64,000 bases of DNA from Capnocytophaga sp. Lineage in GTDB: Bacteria > Bacteroidota > Bacteroidia > Flavobacteriales > Flavobacteriaceae. Of the stretch, positions 42,838-52,203 are shown in pieces. Numbering within the stretch: position 1 is the first letter of the stretch; every line of letters starts with the position of its first letter. The position numbers were made by a program, and so were the translations under genes. The stretch covers positions 1-64,000 of the forward strand of contig JAUMUT010000008.1 of assembly GCA_030530525.1 (NCBI GenBank), given 5' to 3'. The notes beneath the pieces are model-generated. The model had not been told where the DNA came from and did not search any database. It worked only from the letters and a program-made list of their open reading frames with translations.

Positions 42838-44181
42838 TTATTTTTTTAGCGTTTCTAAATTTCCTTGTGATTTTAATAGCTCAATCTCTGCTACTTTATA
42901 ATCCAAAAGAGTATTGGTATAACTATTTCTTGCATCTGATAACGAACGCTCTGCATCAAGTAAATCCGTAAGAGAAGCCAAACCTTGTGCATAATTATTT
43001 TGTGTGTTTAACAAAACTTCTTCTGCCAATTTAACATTTTCTTTTTGAGATTCAATAGTTAAAAGATTGTTAGTCAGTTGGCTACGAGCATTTTCATAAG
43101 CCAAATCCAATGCCAAACGAGTGTCTTTCAACATTGCTTCTACTGCTTTTTCTTCTATTTGTGCTTGGCGAATTTTGGCACGAGTTCCAAATCCTGAAAA
43201 AATAGGAATATTAAGCCCTAAACTAATCGCCGAATAATCTCCCCAATATACACTATTTTTTTCTCCATAAAAAAGCGGATTTTTTGGTCCCATTCCTAAA
43301 TAGCCATATGTAGCCTGCAAAGCAAGAGAAGGATACAACGCAGCTCGTTGCACTTTGGTGTTAATGTTTAACAAATCTTTTTGTTTTTCAAGAACTTGCA
43401 ATTCTATACGATTATTGGCATTTCCGTTTTCAAAAGCCAATTCATAATTTGCCTCAAAACCTTCTTTTGGCAATACGATAGATTGGTTCATTTCCATTCC
43501 TATCATATATTTTAAGGCATTTTCAGAAAGTTGCAAACCATTTATAGCCTGTTGTCTTGCTGATTTTAAATTATTTAAAGTAACGATAATTCTATCCAAA
43601 TCAATTTTTTTTGCCAATCCTGCTTCATTTAGCCCTTTTACTACATTCGCTGTTTTTTCGGTAAGCGCAAGGTTGCTTTCTACATTTTCTAATAATTGTT
43701 TGGTCTGATATATTTGATAATACGATTTTGCTACTTTTTCAATAATATCATTTTCTGTAAGTTGCTGATTTAGAATATAAAACTCTCTCGTAGTACGAGC
43801 TGCTTTCAATCCCATAAATACGGATTGATTGAATAAAATTTGGGTAAGTTTTGCCTCTGCCGTAGAAGTCCATTTTTGTCCCATTTCCATTTTTAAAGGT
43901 CCGGGAGGCGCACCAAGAAAAGCAAAAGAACTTCCGTCTATATAAGTGGCTTGTATTTTAGGATTATAAGTCAAAGATCCTGAGCCTGAAATATTTGGCA
44001 AAGCATTGGCACGAACTTCTTGTATTTGGTATTCACTCTTTTTTACTTCCAAACGAGCTTTTTCCGCATCAGCTTTATGCTCCAAAGCGTAATTAATTGC
44101 TTCTTTTAAGGTCAATTCTTTCTGTTGAGCAAAAGAAAAAGTATGTATAGCAACTAAAATACTTGTTATGATTTTTTTCAT
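42838..44181 (-). CDS. TolC-family outer-membrane efflux protein
   Basis: 447 residues with a signal peptide (IITSILVAIHTFSFAQ). The two-repeat TolC pattern is visible: KELTLKEAINYALEHK at the start of the first coiled domain, and AEEVLLNTQNNYAQGLASLTDLLDAERSL near the C-terminus. It forms the outer-membrane channel of a tripartite pump or type I system. It is preceded by a TetR regulator, but no membrane-fusion or RND pump gene follows, unlike the usual order TetR-TolC-HlyD-AcrB. Confidence 0.92.
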   Translation of the reverse strand: MKKIITSILVAIHTFSFAQQKELTLKEAINYALEHKADAEKARLEVKKSEYQIQEVRANALPNISGSGSLTYNPKIQATYIDGSSFAFLGAPPGPLKMEMGQKWTSTAEAKLTQILFNQSVFMGLKAARTTREFYILNQQLTENDIIEKVAKSYYQIYQTKQLLENVESNLALTEKTANVVKGLNEAGLAKKIDLDRIIVTLNNLKSARQQAINGLQLSENALKYMIGMEMNQSIVLPKEGFEANYELAFENGNANNRIELQVLEKQKDLLNINTKVQRAALYPSLALQATYGYLGMGPKNPLFYGEKNSVYWGDYSAISLGLNIPIFSGFGTRAKIRQAQIEEKAVEAMLKDTRLALDLAYENARSQLTNNLLTIESQKENVKLAEEVLLNTQNNYAQGLASLTDLLDAERSLSDARNSYTNTLLDYKVAEIELLKSQGNLETLKK

Positions 44182-44205
44182 TTCTGTTAAAATATTAAAA
44201 CTTTT

Positions 44206-44814
44206 TTATTTATTTTTATAATTCATTAACACTCTTTCTAATTCTTGATATCCTTTTTCATTAACAATTACTCGGAATAAATATTCCGTTGTTGTGTAAA
44301 TGGTTTCCCAAAAAGAAAATTCCGTTTCAGGAAAGGCATTATATACAGAGCGTAATCGTTGTACGTTCGAGTAAAATCGTTTATAAAACTCCAAATTAAT
44401 ATCCTCACGTACAAGTCCTTCTTTTTTTCCTTTTTCAAAAATTTTTTCTACAAAACGATAATCAGCTTGGATAAATTCATCTTGCATTTGCTCAAACAAT
44501 TTGGAATAATATTTTTGTAATTCCCAAATAGGGCGCGCACTGCTTATCATAAAAGTATTTTGAATATTCCGTTGATTATCAAATACATTTTCAATAATTG
44601 AGCCGTTTCCTTCTGTAAAAAAATCTACTTTTCTACAAGTCATATCCAAAGCAAATTCTAAGCAGTTTTCTACCAAATCATTTTTAGACGGGAAATATTC
44701 ATAAAGAGTTTTCTTTGACATTCCAAGTTTATTCGCCAAATCGTCCATCGTAAAACTCTTGAACCCATATTGAGCAAACTCTTTGAAAGCCTGTTCTATA
44801 ATAGTTTGTTTCAT
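44206..44814 (-). CDS. TetR/AcrR-family regulator
   Basis: 202 residues from the ATG at 44814. A longer start at 44865 would overlap the promoter box TAACTTTG at 44835-44842. The N-terminal helix-turn-helix is clear (FKEFAQYGFKSFTMDDLANK, MSKKTLYEYFPSKNDLV), and the ligand-binding helices follow. It probably represses the tolC-like gene 24 bases downstream. The ligand is unknown. Confidence 0.9.
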   Translation of the reverse strand: MKQTIIEQAFKEFAQYGFKSFTMDDLANKLGMSKKTLYEYFPSKNDLVENCLEFALDMTCRKVDFFTEGNGSIIENVFDNQRNIQNTFMISSARPIWELQKYYSKLFEQMQDEFIQADYRFVEKIFEKGKKEGLVREDINLEFYKRFYSNVQRLRSVYNAFPETEFSFWETIYTTTEYLFRVIVNEKGYQELERVLMNYKNK

Positions 44815-44834
44815 AGTATGTCCTTTTCTGGGCA

Positions 44835-44865
44835 CAAAGTTACAATAAAAAAACTTAATAAACAA
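44835..44865 (-). promoter_or_regulatory. Promoter of the TetR-TolC operon
   Basis: On the minus strand TTG (44865-44863), 20 bases, TAACTTTG (44842-44835); the start codon follows 20 bases on. Confidence 0.6.
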
Positions 44866-44949
44866 AAAAAGTTTCCATATTTTTTATATTTTTTTATTCT
44901 ATCAAAAAATCATTCTAATATTTAACTTATTTTTTTCATAAATAATAAA

Positions 44950-44981
44950 AAAATAGGTAACCAGAAGCTACCTATTTCTCT
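44950..44981 (-). terminator. Terminator of dnaN
   Basis: Read on the minus strand, AAATAGGTA pairs with TACCTATTT across a nine-base loop, followed by a T run. It lies just after the dnaN stop at 45002. Confidence 0.78.
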
Positions 44982-45001
44982 CAATAACTAAACTTTATGT
45001 T

Positions 45002-46132
45002 TTATTTTTTGTCTTTATCGCCAAGCATTGTAGGCATAACGAGCATATATACTTTTTCGCCTTCATCAAGCCCATCGGCAGGTGTCAATATTCCTGGTCT
45101 GTTAGGGTAAGACATTTCTAACATTACCTCATCAGAAGAAAGATTATTCATCATTTCAATGAAAAACTTAGCGTTGAAGCCTATTTCCATATCATCTCCT
45201 TCGTAATTACAAGGAATAGTTTCAGTTGCTTTATTGCTATATTCTATATCTTCTGCAAAAATTTGTATAGAATTACCAACTATTTTCAAGCGTACTTGGT
45301 GGGTAGATTTGTTAGAGAAAATAGAAACCCTTTTGGTAGAAGACAATAACAATTGTCTATTTACAATCAATTTATTCGGATTTTCTTTTGGTATAACTGC
45401 TTCATAATTAGGATATTTCCCATCAATTAGCCTACACACATATTCCATATCATCAAAAGAGAATTTTGCATTGCTTTCGTTATATTCTATCACAACATCG
45501 GTTTCACTACCCGCCAAAATTCCTTTTAGTAAGTTCAACGCTTTTTTAGGCATTACAAATTCTGTTCTATTCGGGGAAATAATATCTCTACGCTCATATT
45601 TTACTAATTTATGAGCATCTGTGGCAGCAAAAATAAGTCCGTTTTCTGTAAAATCAAAGAAAACACCATTCATAATAGGTCGTAAATCGTCATTCCCTGT
45701 GGCAAAAATGGTTGTTTGTATTGCTGTTGCCAAAACATCTCCCATTATAGAGACTTTATGAGGGTCTGGAATATCCACTATGGACGGAAATTCTGTTGCA
45801 TCATAATAAGAAAATGAATATTCTCCGTTATTTGTCTTTATTTGGGCAGTATTATTTTCATTTACAATAAATGTAACTGCGGTATCTGGTAGCATTTTTA
45901 AGGTATCTACCAAAAATTTGTAAGGCACAGCGATGCGCCCTTCCGAGTCAGACTCTACGTCCAACACGCCTTTTATCGTTGTCTCTAAATCGGTTGCCGA
46001 TACGGTTAGCTTATTTTTGGATAATTCAAAAAGAAAATTATCTAAAATAGGCATCGTATTATTAGAATTAATTACTCCTCCTATGGTTTGGAGTTTTTTA
46101 AATAAATACGAACTTGATACTATAAATCTCAT
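45002..46132 (-). CDS. dnaN: DNA polymerase III sliding clamp (beta subunit)
   Basis: 376 residues, the standard DnaN length. It forms the ring that tethers the replicase to DNA. Visible family features: MRFIVSSSYLFKKLQTIGGVIN at the start (split here), LSATDLETTIKG-type domain 1, and a C-terminal end with TPADGLDEGEKVYMLVMPTML, the usual clamp tail. It lies between gldG and the TetR gene, not next to dnaA or an origin: I found no DnaA-box cluster here. A TATCTTTG box is at 46163. Confidence 0.97.
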   Translation of the reverse strand: MRFIVSSSYLFKKLQTIGGVINSNNTMPILDNFLFELSKNKLTVSATDLETTIKGVLDVESDSEGRIAVPYKFLVDTLKMLPDTAVTFIVNENNTAQIKTNNGEYSFSYYDATEFPSIVDIPDPHKVSIMGDVLATAIQTTIFATGNDDLRPIMNGVFFDFTENGLIFAATDAHKLVKYERRDIISPNRTEFVMPKKALNLLKGILAGSETDVVIEYNESNAKFSFDDMEYVCRLIDGKYPNYEAVIPKENPNKLIVNRQLLLSSTKRVSIFSNKSTHQVRLKIVGNSIQIFAEDIEYSNKATETIPCNYEGDDMEIGFNAKFFIEMMNNLSSDEVMLEMSYPNRPGILTPADGLDEGEKVYMLVMPTMLGDKDKK

Positions 46133-46162
46133 TGCTTTATGATTTCGTTTCTAAACTATGTG

Positions 46163-46170
46163 CAAAGATA
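46163..46170 (-). promoter_or_regulatory. -7 element (TATCTTTG) of dnaN
   Basis: CAAAGATA on the plus strand; 31 bases before the ATG at 46132. No clear -33 TTG. Confidence 0.55.
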
Positions 46171-46209
46171 TTTCAAAAAATATTAAAAATGAAATTTTTT
46201 CACTAAAAA

Positions 46210-47886
46210 TTATGAAATAAATTGTTTTTTATAAAAAATTTGTACTATTCCGCCCAAAAATAGAAGCCCTAAGAGCGGTACAAGAAAACTTAATAATTGC
46301 CATTGTTTTTGGTCTTCTTTTATTTTTTTCTTATCCAAAAAAGCCAAAGCAACTTTTTTATTTCTCAATTGAAGAAAACTAACGTCATCTAACAAATAAT
46401 TAACACAATTTTGTAAAAATATTTTGTTATCATAAAAATTATTTGTCCATTTATCATACCCCAATTCCAATGGCTCATTTCTGTTTATATCATTACGAAT
46501 AACATCTCCATCGGATATTATTATCATTTTTGTAGCTTTGCTTTCTTCTTGATTTTCAGAAAGTTGCAAAGGTTTTACTCTATTTTTATACATTGAGGTA
46601 AAAATCCCTTCTAACAGAACAGCCACCGGCACTTGCCCTTTCAGATTATCTTTCATTTCCTCAATTTTATTAGAAATATCCAATTGTATTTCACGAGGTG
46701 TTCCTTCCAGCATTGACAAAGGCGAAGAGCTAAGCAAAACACTCTTTTTAACCGAGTTGGCAAGCGTATCTATACTATTGGCAAACTGCAAACGAACACC
46801 GTCTAAGTTGTTGTTTATCAAATGGTTATTCTTTGATAAGAGCAAAGGATTGTAAATCCAAGGTAGCGGAATATATTGCGACTGGCTACCGCTTCCATTG
46901 GCAACTACAATGTTAGTACAATATTGGTCGCTTAGCAAATCTAAATTAACCCGAACGCCATATTTAAAAAGCATATCGCCCAAATTCAAATCTAACGGCA
47001 TAGCCATTGCAGTTCCATTATTTTCATAAATATCTGAAAGACTGATATTTACTTGGTCTAATAACCATAATACCCGACCGCCATTCATTATATATTGGTC
47101 AAGAACTTGTTTTTGCTCATCTGTGAATTTCTTTGTTGGCTTAGGAATAATTAACAACTGAAAATCAGATAATTGCGTTAAAATTTTATTAGGATTAACC
47201 GCCACAGAATCCAACGAAAAAGGAGCTATATTATAATATTGATTTTCAAGAGATAAAAAATCATACATTTCTATATCCGAAAGCGTTCCGTTACTCCTAA
47301 GAAAAGCTATATTTTTTTGTTTTTTTAACACTAATTTATAAATTCCATCGGTAATAGAATTTTCTAAATTTTGTACGGAAAACTGAACTTTTTCTTGGTC
47401 AGAAGCTCCTAATTTATTCCGAAGCAAAGCAACTTGTTCTATTTTTTCTCCTTGACTAATAACCGCCCAAGGGAAAATATACTCATACGATGTTTTTCCT
47501 TCTTTGGAAATAGCTATTTGTAAAGGTATAAAACCCTCATAACGAAGTTGTTGTATTTCTTTTTCAGGATTTTCTGTATCAGCAAGAGGGTTGATAAACT
47601 GAAACTGAATATTTCTATTTTTTGCCCGATATTCTTCTAAAAGCTGTAATGTTTCGTTTTGCAATCGTTTGTATTCGGCAGGAATATTATCCTTCATTAA
47701 AACTTGTATAAGTATTGGATTATCAATACTTTGCAAAACATCTAAGGTTGTTTTGGATAGCGTATAGCGTTTATCTTGGGTAAGGTCAAACCGAGTATAA
47801 AAAAATCTACTCAAAACCATAATTCCTGACAATATTATTATGGTAACTACCAGAAAATAAACAGATTGTATATTTATTTTTTTCAT
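46210..47886 (-). CDS. gldG: Gliding-motility ABC transporter protein GldG
   Basis: 558 residues. An N-terminal helix (about 10-30) is followed by FDLTQDKRYTLSKTTLDVL, the conserved GldG start, a large periplasmic domain, and a C-terminal helix (WQLLSFLVPLLGLLFLGGI). GldA-GldF-GldG form an ABC transporter linked to flavobacterial gliding and type IX secretion. Its ATG overlaps the gldF stop by four bases (ATGA), so the two are translationally coupled. gldA is not in the window. Confidence 0.93.
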   Translation of the reverse strand: MKKINIQSVYFLVVTIIILSGIMVLSRFFYTRFDLTQDKRYTLSKTTLDVLQSIDNPILIQVLMKDNIPAEYKRLQNETLQLLEEYRAKNRNIQFQFINPLADTENPEKEIQQLRYEGFIPLQIAISKEGKTSYEYIFPWAVISQGEKIEQVALLRNKLGASDQEKVQFSVQNLENSITDGIYKLVLKKQKNIAFLRSNGTLSDIEMYDFLSLENQYYNIAPFSLDSVAVNPNKILTQLSDFQLLIIPKPTKKFTDEQKQVLDQYIMNGGRVLWLLDQVNISLSDIYENNGTAMAMPLDLNLGDMLFKYGVRVNLDLLSDQYCTNIVVANGSGSQSQYIPLPWIYNPLLLSKNNHLINNNLDGVRLQFANSIDTLANSVKKSVLLSSSPLSMLEGTPREIQLDISNKIEEMKDNLKGQVPVAVLLEGIFTSMYKNRVKPLQLSENQEESKATKMIIISDGDVIRNDINRNEPLELGYDKWTNNFYDNKIFLQNCVNYLLDDVSFLQLRNKKVALAFLDKKKIKEDQKQWQLLSFLVPLLGLLFLGGIVQIFYKKQFIS

Positions 47887-48602
47887 TGTTTTTCAGATTT
47901 TAAAGAAATAACAGTGGTACAAATAAAAAAAGTAGTTACACATAAAAAGTAAATTACATTACGAGTATCTATTACACCTCTACTAATATCCTCAAAATGT
48001 GTTTTAAAACCAAATGAAAACATTGTATTTTTAACAAAAATAGAAATAATTTCGTCTAAACCAAAAAATAACAAAAAATTCATAAATGTAGCAATCACAA
48101 AAGCTATAATTTGATTTTGACTAATAGAAGAAGCCCAAATACCCACCGAAATAAACGCACAAGCCAATAAAAATAAAGCAATATAAGACCCAAATGTATT
48201 GGCTATATCCAAATTGCCGACAGGAGTTCCTAATTTCCAGACCATAAAAACATAAAATACTGAAAATAAAAGAATTATAAAACAAAATACTAATACTGCA
48301 AAAAACTTCCCGAAAGCTATTTCCCATTGAGAAATAGGGCGAGTAAATAATAATTGTAGCATTCCTGAACGCTTTTCTTCGGAAATAGTACGCATTGTTA
48401 TGGCAGGAATTAGAAAAACAAATATCCAAGAAGATAGTAAAAAGAAAGATTGCAAATCGGCAAAACCACTATCTAAAATATTATATTTCCCTTGTAAAAC
48501 CCACAAAAACAAGCTATTACAAAGCATAAAAATACCTATAACTACATACCCCACTGAGGAAGTAAAAAAATACCGAAGTTCTTTTTTGAATAATGCAAAC
48601 AT
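47883..48602 (-). CDS. gldF: Gliding-motility ABC transporter permease GldF
   Basis: 239 residues from the ATG at 48602 (MFALFKKELRYFFTS); a start at 48641 only adds a hydrophobic leader. It has about six membrane helices of the ABC-2 type and the AITMRTISEEKRSGMLQLLF segment common to such permeases, followed by PISQWEIAFGKFF. It works with GldG and the separately encoded ATPase GldA. Upstream lies the LysM gene's terminator. Confidence 0.92.
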   Translation of the reverse strand: MFALFKKELRYFFTSSVGYVVIGIFMLCNSLFLWVLQGKYNILDSGFADLQSFFLLSSWIFVFLIPAITMRTISEEKRSGMLQLLFTRPISQWEIAFGKFFAVLVFCFIILLFSVFYVFMVWKLGTPVGNLDIANTFGSYIALFLLACAFISVGIWASSISQNQIIAFVIATFMNFLLFFGLDEIISIFVKNTMFSFGFKTHFEDISRGVIDTRNVIYFLCVTTFFICTTVISLKSEKQ

Positions 48603-48647
48603 TACAAAAAAAATTAGTTGAATAACAAACGGAAAACACAACGAAAT

Positions 48648-48674
48648 AACCCCTACACAACAATGTAGAGGTTA
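48648..48674 (-). terminator. Terminator of the LysM gene
   Basis: On the minus strand AACCTCTACA pairs with TGTAGGGGTT (one G-T pair) around a six-base loop. It lies between the LysM gene and gldF. Confidence 0.65.
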
Positions 48675-48695
48675 AAATCAAATACGTAAAAAAAT

Positions 48696-49076
48696 CTAAA
48701 TTTTAGGAATAATAAGCTCCTGCCCTACTTGTATAAGGTCTGGATTTTTTAATTTATCCGTATTAGCTTTAAAAATTTCTTGATACTTGTTAGCATCTCC
48801 ATAATATTTTTTAGAGATTTTACTAAGCGTTTCTCCTTTTTCTACTTTATGGAGATGATAAAATTTATCTTCGGAAACTTTTATATCAGCTTTAATATCC
48901 GTTGGGTTTTGCCCTGCAAGCTCTTTAAGTTTATCCCAAAAAATATTTTTTTCATACGGAGTATAAACTTCTCCGCTTATTTGTAAATATCCGTCTTTTT
49001 CGTCAGCAAGAAGATTTCTTGCTCCTAATTCTCTTGCAAATGCAAGTAGAGATTCGTACTTTGCTTTTAAACTCAT
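48696..49076 (-). CDS. LysM peptidoglycan-binding protein
   Basis: 126 residues, without a signal peptide. The N-terminal part (about 1-70) resembles a BON-like fold (LLADEKDGYLQISGEVYTPY). The C-terminal LysM domain (about 76-124) reads HKVEKGETLSKISKKYYGDA then NPDLIQVGQELIIP. It resembles the LysM proteins of the YgaU/BON-LysM type. LysM binds the glycan of peptidoglycan or chitin-like sugars. The gene has its own promoter (49098-49127). Confidence 0.85.
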   Translation of the reverse strand: MSLKAKYESLLAFARELGARNLLADEKDGYLQISGEVYTPYEKNIFWDKLKELAGQNPTDIKADIKVSEDKFYHLHKVEKGETLSKISKKYYGDANKYQEIFKANTDKLKNPDLIQVGQELIIPKI

Positions 49077-49097
49077 TTCTATTAATATTTAATGTGC

Positions 49098-49127
49098 CAA
49101 ATGTACAATATTTTTTTTAATAACCAA
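49098..49127 (-). promoter_or_regulatory. Promoter of the LysM gene
   Basis: On the minus strand TTG (49127-49125), 19 bases, TACATTTG (49105-49098): an exact fit to the consensus, about 20 bases before the ATG. Confidence 0.65.
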
Positions 49128-49144
49128 GAAAATATTTGTTAAAT

Positions 49145-51529
49145 TTAATATCCTTTTTCGTCTAAGAAATGTTGAAGGCTAATAATATCTGGGAATAAAA
49201 CCTTGCGCGCTTTACTTCCTTCAAAAGGACCAACTACGCCCGCTACTTCCATTTGGTCAATCAATCGTCCTGCACGGTTGTAACCTAATTTTAACTTTCG
49301 TTGTAATAACGAAGCGGAACCTTGTTGGGCATTAACAATTATTTCTGCTGCTTCACGGAAAAGAGGATCGCGGTCAGACATATCAATTTCCAAACCTTCG
49401 CCACTGCCTTCTCCCACATATTCTGGTAGTAAAAAGGCATCAGGATACGCTTTTTGAGAACCTATAAAATCCACAATTTGTTCTACTTCGGGGGTATCTA
49501 CAAAAGCACACTGAATACGGATAAGGTCATTGCCTTGCGTATAAAGCATATCTCCACGCCCAATAAGTTGGTCTGCACCAGAGCCGTCCAAAATGGTTTT
49601 GGAGTCAATTTTTGAAGTAACCCGAAACGCCACCCGAGCAGGGAAATTGGCTTTAATAATACCCGTAATAACATTCACCGACGGGCGTTGGGTAGCAATA
49701 ATCAAGTGAATACCAATTGCCCGCGCCAACTGCGCCAAACGAGCAATAGGCAGTTCAACCTCTTTACCTGCCGTCATAATAAGGTCTGCAAATTCATCTA
49801 CTACCAATACTATATAAGGTAAAAACTGATGCCCTTCGTTGGGGTTGAGCTGTCGTGCTTTAAACTTCGCATTGTATTCTTTAATGTTACGAACCATTGC
49901 ATTTTTAAGCAATTCATAACGATTATCCATTTCAATACAAAGTGAATTTAACGTATTGATTACCTTAGTGTTATCGGTTATTATAGCTTCTTCGCTATCT
50001 GGAAGTTTTGCCAAATAATGCCTTTCAATCTTATTATATAAAGTAAGTTCTACTTTTTTAGGATCAACTAATACAAATTTTACTTCGGCAGGATGTTTTT
50101 TGTACAAAAGAGAAGTTAAAACAGCATTTAACCCTACGGACTTACCTTGCCCTGTTGCTCCTGCCATCAAAAGGTGAGGCATTTTAGCCAGATCCACCAC
50201 AAAAGTTTCATTACTAATGGTTTTTCCGAAGGCTATAGGGAGTTCCATTTCTGCTTTTTGGAAATTTACCGAACTAATTACCGAACGCATAGAAACCATT
50301 GAAGGATTTTTATTCGGCACCTCAATCCCGATAGTTCCTTTACCTGGAATTGGGGCAATGATACGAATACCCAAAGCCGCAAGAGCAAGGGCAATATCTT
50401 CTTCCAAATTTTTTATTCGGGAGATTTTTATTCCTGCCGCAGGAACGATTTCGTACAAGGTTACGGTTGGCCCAATGATGGCTGATATTTTCTGAATTTC
50501 AATTTTAAAATCGCGAAGCGTACGAATAATTGTATTTTTATTTTCTTCCAATTCTTCATCATCTCGGATAATTGGTTTTTTATAATCTTTAAGCAAATCC
50601 AAAGGTGGAAACACGAAAGATTTCAATTCCAAAGTTGGGTCATATTCTCCAAAATTTTCTACTAATTGCCTTGCAAGTTCCTCTGGTTCAATAGTTTGTT
50701 CTTGCTTTATTTCTACTTGAAATTCTTGCTCTTCTTCTATTTCTTCCGAAGGCGTTTCCACTTCCAACTGTAACGGAGGAATATCTTTTTTATGCGTATA
50801 AATATCTAATTCTTCTTCTTTTTTATCTGCTAAATGGATAGATTTTTCTTCCAAATCTTCTTTTTCTGAATTTATAGGAATTGTTCTATTTGGTGCTGTT
50901 TCGGTGTTATTTTTTTCTTTCTTATCAAAAAGATGCGTTGTATTACTAACCAATTGATTACCAGCTAATAACGCTTGTTTTATTTCATTTGGAGTGATAT
51001 TAAATCTATTTATTAAATAAACACAAAGAATAGTTAATAAAAGGACTGCAACTCCCAATTTTCCTATATAATCTCTTAAAAAAGAATTCATTTCATACCC
51101 TACTCTACCGCTTAATATCGTAGCTTCTGAACTGAAAAAACCAAGTGCAACAGAAAGGAATATCATTGATAAAATTCCCCAAAACCATTTTTGCATTACT
51201 TTGATACTCAGTGATAAAAGTAATTTTACTCCTAATAAGCCCAACAGCCACACAGGAATAAAAGATGCAATACCAAATCCTTTATAAATGAATAAATTAC
51301 CGAAATAAGCCCCTATTTTATTTAACAAATTTTTAGGTTGTGCATTTCTATCCGCAAACTCGGATAAAATACTTTGGTCGGCTTGCCAACTAAACATAAA
51401 GGAAATGAAAGCAATACACAATAAAATAGCGATAACCACCAACAAAAGCCCTGTTATTGCGCTTCGTTGTTGTTTTTTATCTACGTTTTTTTTGGAAGTT
51501 TCTTTTTTTGAGTTTTTACTCTTTGCCAT
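49145..51529 (-). CDS. ftsK: DNA translocase FtsK
   Basis: 794 residues. Four membrane helices in the first ~170 residues anchor it at the septum, followed by a Glu/Lys-rich linker, shorter than in E. coli. The motor has the P-loop GATGQGKSVG, the LVDPKKVELTLY and VLVVDEFADLIMTAGKEV segments, and the C-terminal gamma winged helix (LLQRKLKLGYNRAGRLIDQME). It pumps chromosome ends and coordinates dimer resolution with division. tpx lies upstream on the same strand, separated by a terminator. Confidence 0.96.
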   Translation of the reverse strand: MAKSKNSKKETSKKNVDKKQQRSAITGLLLVVIAILLCIAFISFMFSWQADQSILSEFADRNAQPKNLLNKIGAYFGNLFIYKGFGIASFIPVWLLGLLGVKLLLSLSIKVMQKWFWGILSMIFLSVALGFFSSEATILSGRVGYEMNSFLRDYIGKLGVAVLLLTILCVYLINRFNITPNEIKQALLAGNQLVSNTTHLFDKKEKNNTETAPNRTIPINSEKEDLEEKSIHLADKKEEELDIYTHKKDIPPLQLEVETPSEEIEEEQEFQVEIKQEQTIEPEELARQLVENFGEYDPTLELKSFVFPPLDLLKDYKKPIIRDDEELEENKNTIIRTLRDFKIEIQKISAIIGPTVTLYEIVPAAGIKISRIKNLEEDIALALAALGIRIIAPIPGKGTIGIEVPNKNPSMVSMRSVISSVNFQKAEMELPIAFGKTISNETFVVDLAKMPHLLMAGATGQGKSVGLNAVLTSLLYKKHPAEVKFVLVDPKKVELTLYNKIERHYLAKLPDSEEAIITDNTKVINTLNSLCIEMDNRYELLKNAMVRNIKEYNAKFKARQLNPNEGHQFLPYIVLVVDEFADLIMTAGKEVELPIARLAQLARAIGIHLIIATQRPSVNVITGIIKANFPARVAFRVTSKIDSKTILDGSGADQLIGRGDMLYTQGNDLIRIQCAFVDTPEVEQIVDFIGSQKAYPDAFLLPEYVGEGSGEGLEIDMSDRDPLFREAAEIIVNAQQGSASLLQRKLKLGYNRAGRLIDQMEVAGVVGPFEGSKARKVLFPDIISLQHFLDEKGY

Positions 51530-51559
51530 TGTAAATAGCTTATTTTTAAATATTTATAA

Positions 51560-51606
51560 AGATAAAAAGAGCATCATATTGCTTAATAACATTATGATGC
51601 TCTTAA
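51560..51606 (-). terminator. Terminator of tpx
   Basis: AAGAGCATCATA pairs with TATGATGCTCTT (12-bp stem), followed by TTTTTATC on the minus strand. It separates tpx from ftsK. Confidence 0.85.
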
Positions 51607-51613
51607 AATAATA

Positions 51614-52111
51614 TTAAGATAAAACATCTAAAACTGCCTGATAGTTAGGCTCATCGGTAGTTTCTGCCACTTGCTCGGTATAAATTACTTTTTGATTTTC
51701 ATCTAAAACGATAATACATCTTGAAAGTAAGCCACGAAGTGGAGAATCTAACAATTCTACTGGATATTTAGCGGAAAAATCTCCTCTAAAATCGGACAAT
51801 GTTTCTACATTTTCAATTCCTTCAGCACCACAAAAACGTTTATTAGCAAAAGGTAAATCTTTGGAAATGCAAAGAACTTTGGTGTTTTTTAGGCTGGCTG
51901 CATCTTGGTTAAATCTTCGTATAGAAGCGGCGCATACTCCTGTATCTACACTCGGGAAAATACTAAGAACCAATCTGTTACCTTTATAATCGGATAATGA
52001 TTTTTCGCTCAAATCGGTAGCTACTACGGTAAAATCGGTAGCTATTTCGCCTACTTTTGGTAAATCTCCTTTGGTAGAAGCAGGCGCATCGTGAAATGTT
52101 ATTTTCGCCAT
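51614..52111 (-). CDS. tpx: Thiol peroxidase
   Basis: 165 residues. An atypical 2-Cys peroxiredoxin that reduces hydroperoxides using thioredoxin. The peroxidatic Cys60 is in SVDTGVCAASIRRF and the resolving Cys94 in KRFCGAEGI. The length is usual. It is a single gene with its own promoter (52139-52169) and terminator. Confidence 0.95.
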   Translation of the reverse strand: MAKITFHDAPASTKGDLPKVGEIATDFTVVATDLSEKSLSDYKGNRLVLSIFPSVDTGVCAASIRRFNQDAASLKNTKVLCISKDLPFANKRFCGAEGIENVETLSDFRGDFSAKYPVELLDSPLRGLLSRCIIVLDENQKVIYTEQVAETTDEPNYQAVLDVLS

Positions 52112-52138
52112 TTTTTTAATGAATTAAAATTTATTGGC

Positions 52139-52169
52139 CAAAATTACTCTATATTTTTTGGATACACAA
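52139..52169 (-). promoter_or_regulatory. Promoter of tpx
   Basis: On the minus strand TTG (52169-52167), 20 bases, TAATTTTG (52146-52139); the ATG is 27 bases on. Confidence 0.6.
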
Positions 52170-52203
52170 ATAAATTTATCAACAAATTATTTAGCTTATT
52201 TTT

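Noticed and set aside
44835..44865. Longer TetR start at 44865.
   Set aside because: It would include the promoter -7 box TAACTTTG in the coding sequence; the ATG at 44814 fits the family start.
45002..46132. dnaN as sign of a replication origin.
   Set aside because: No dnaA neighbour and no cluster of DnaA boxes seen; dnaN lies among unrelated genes.
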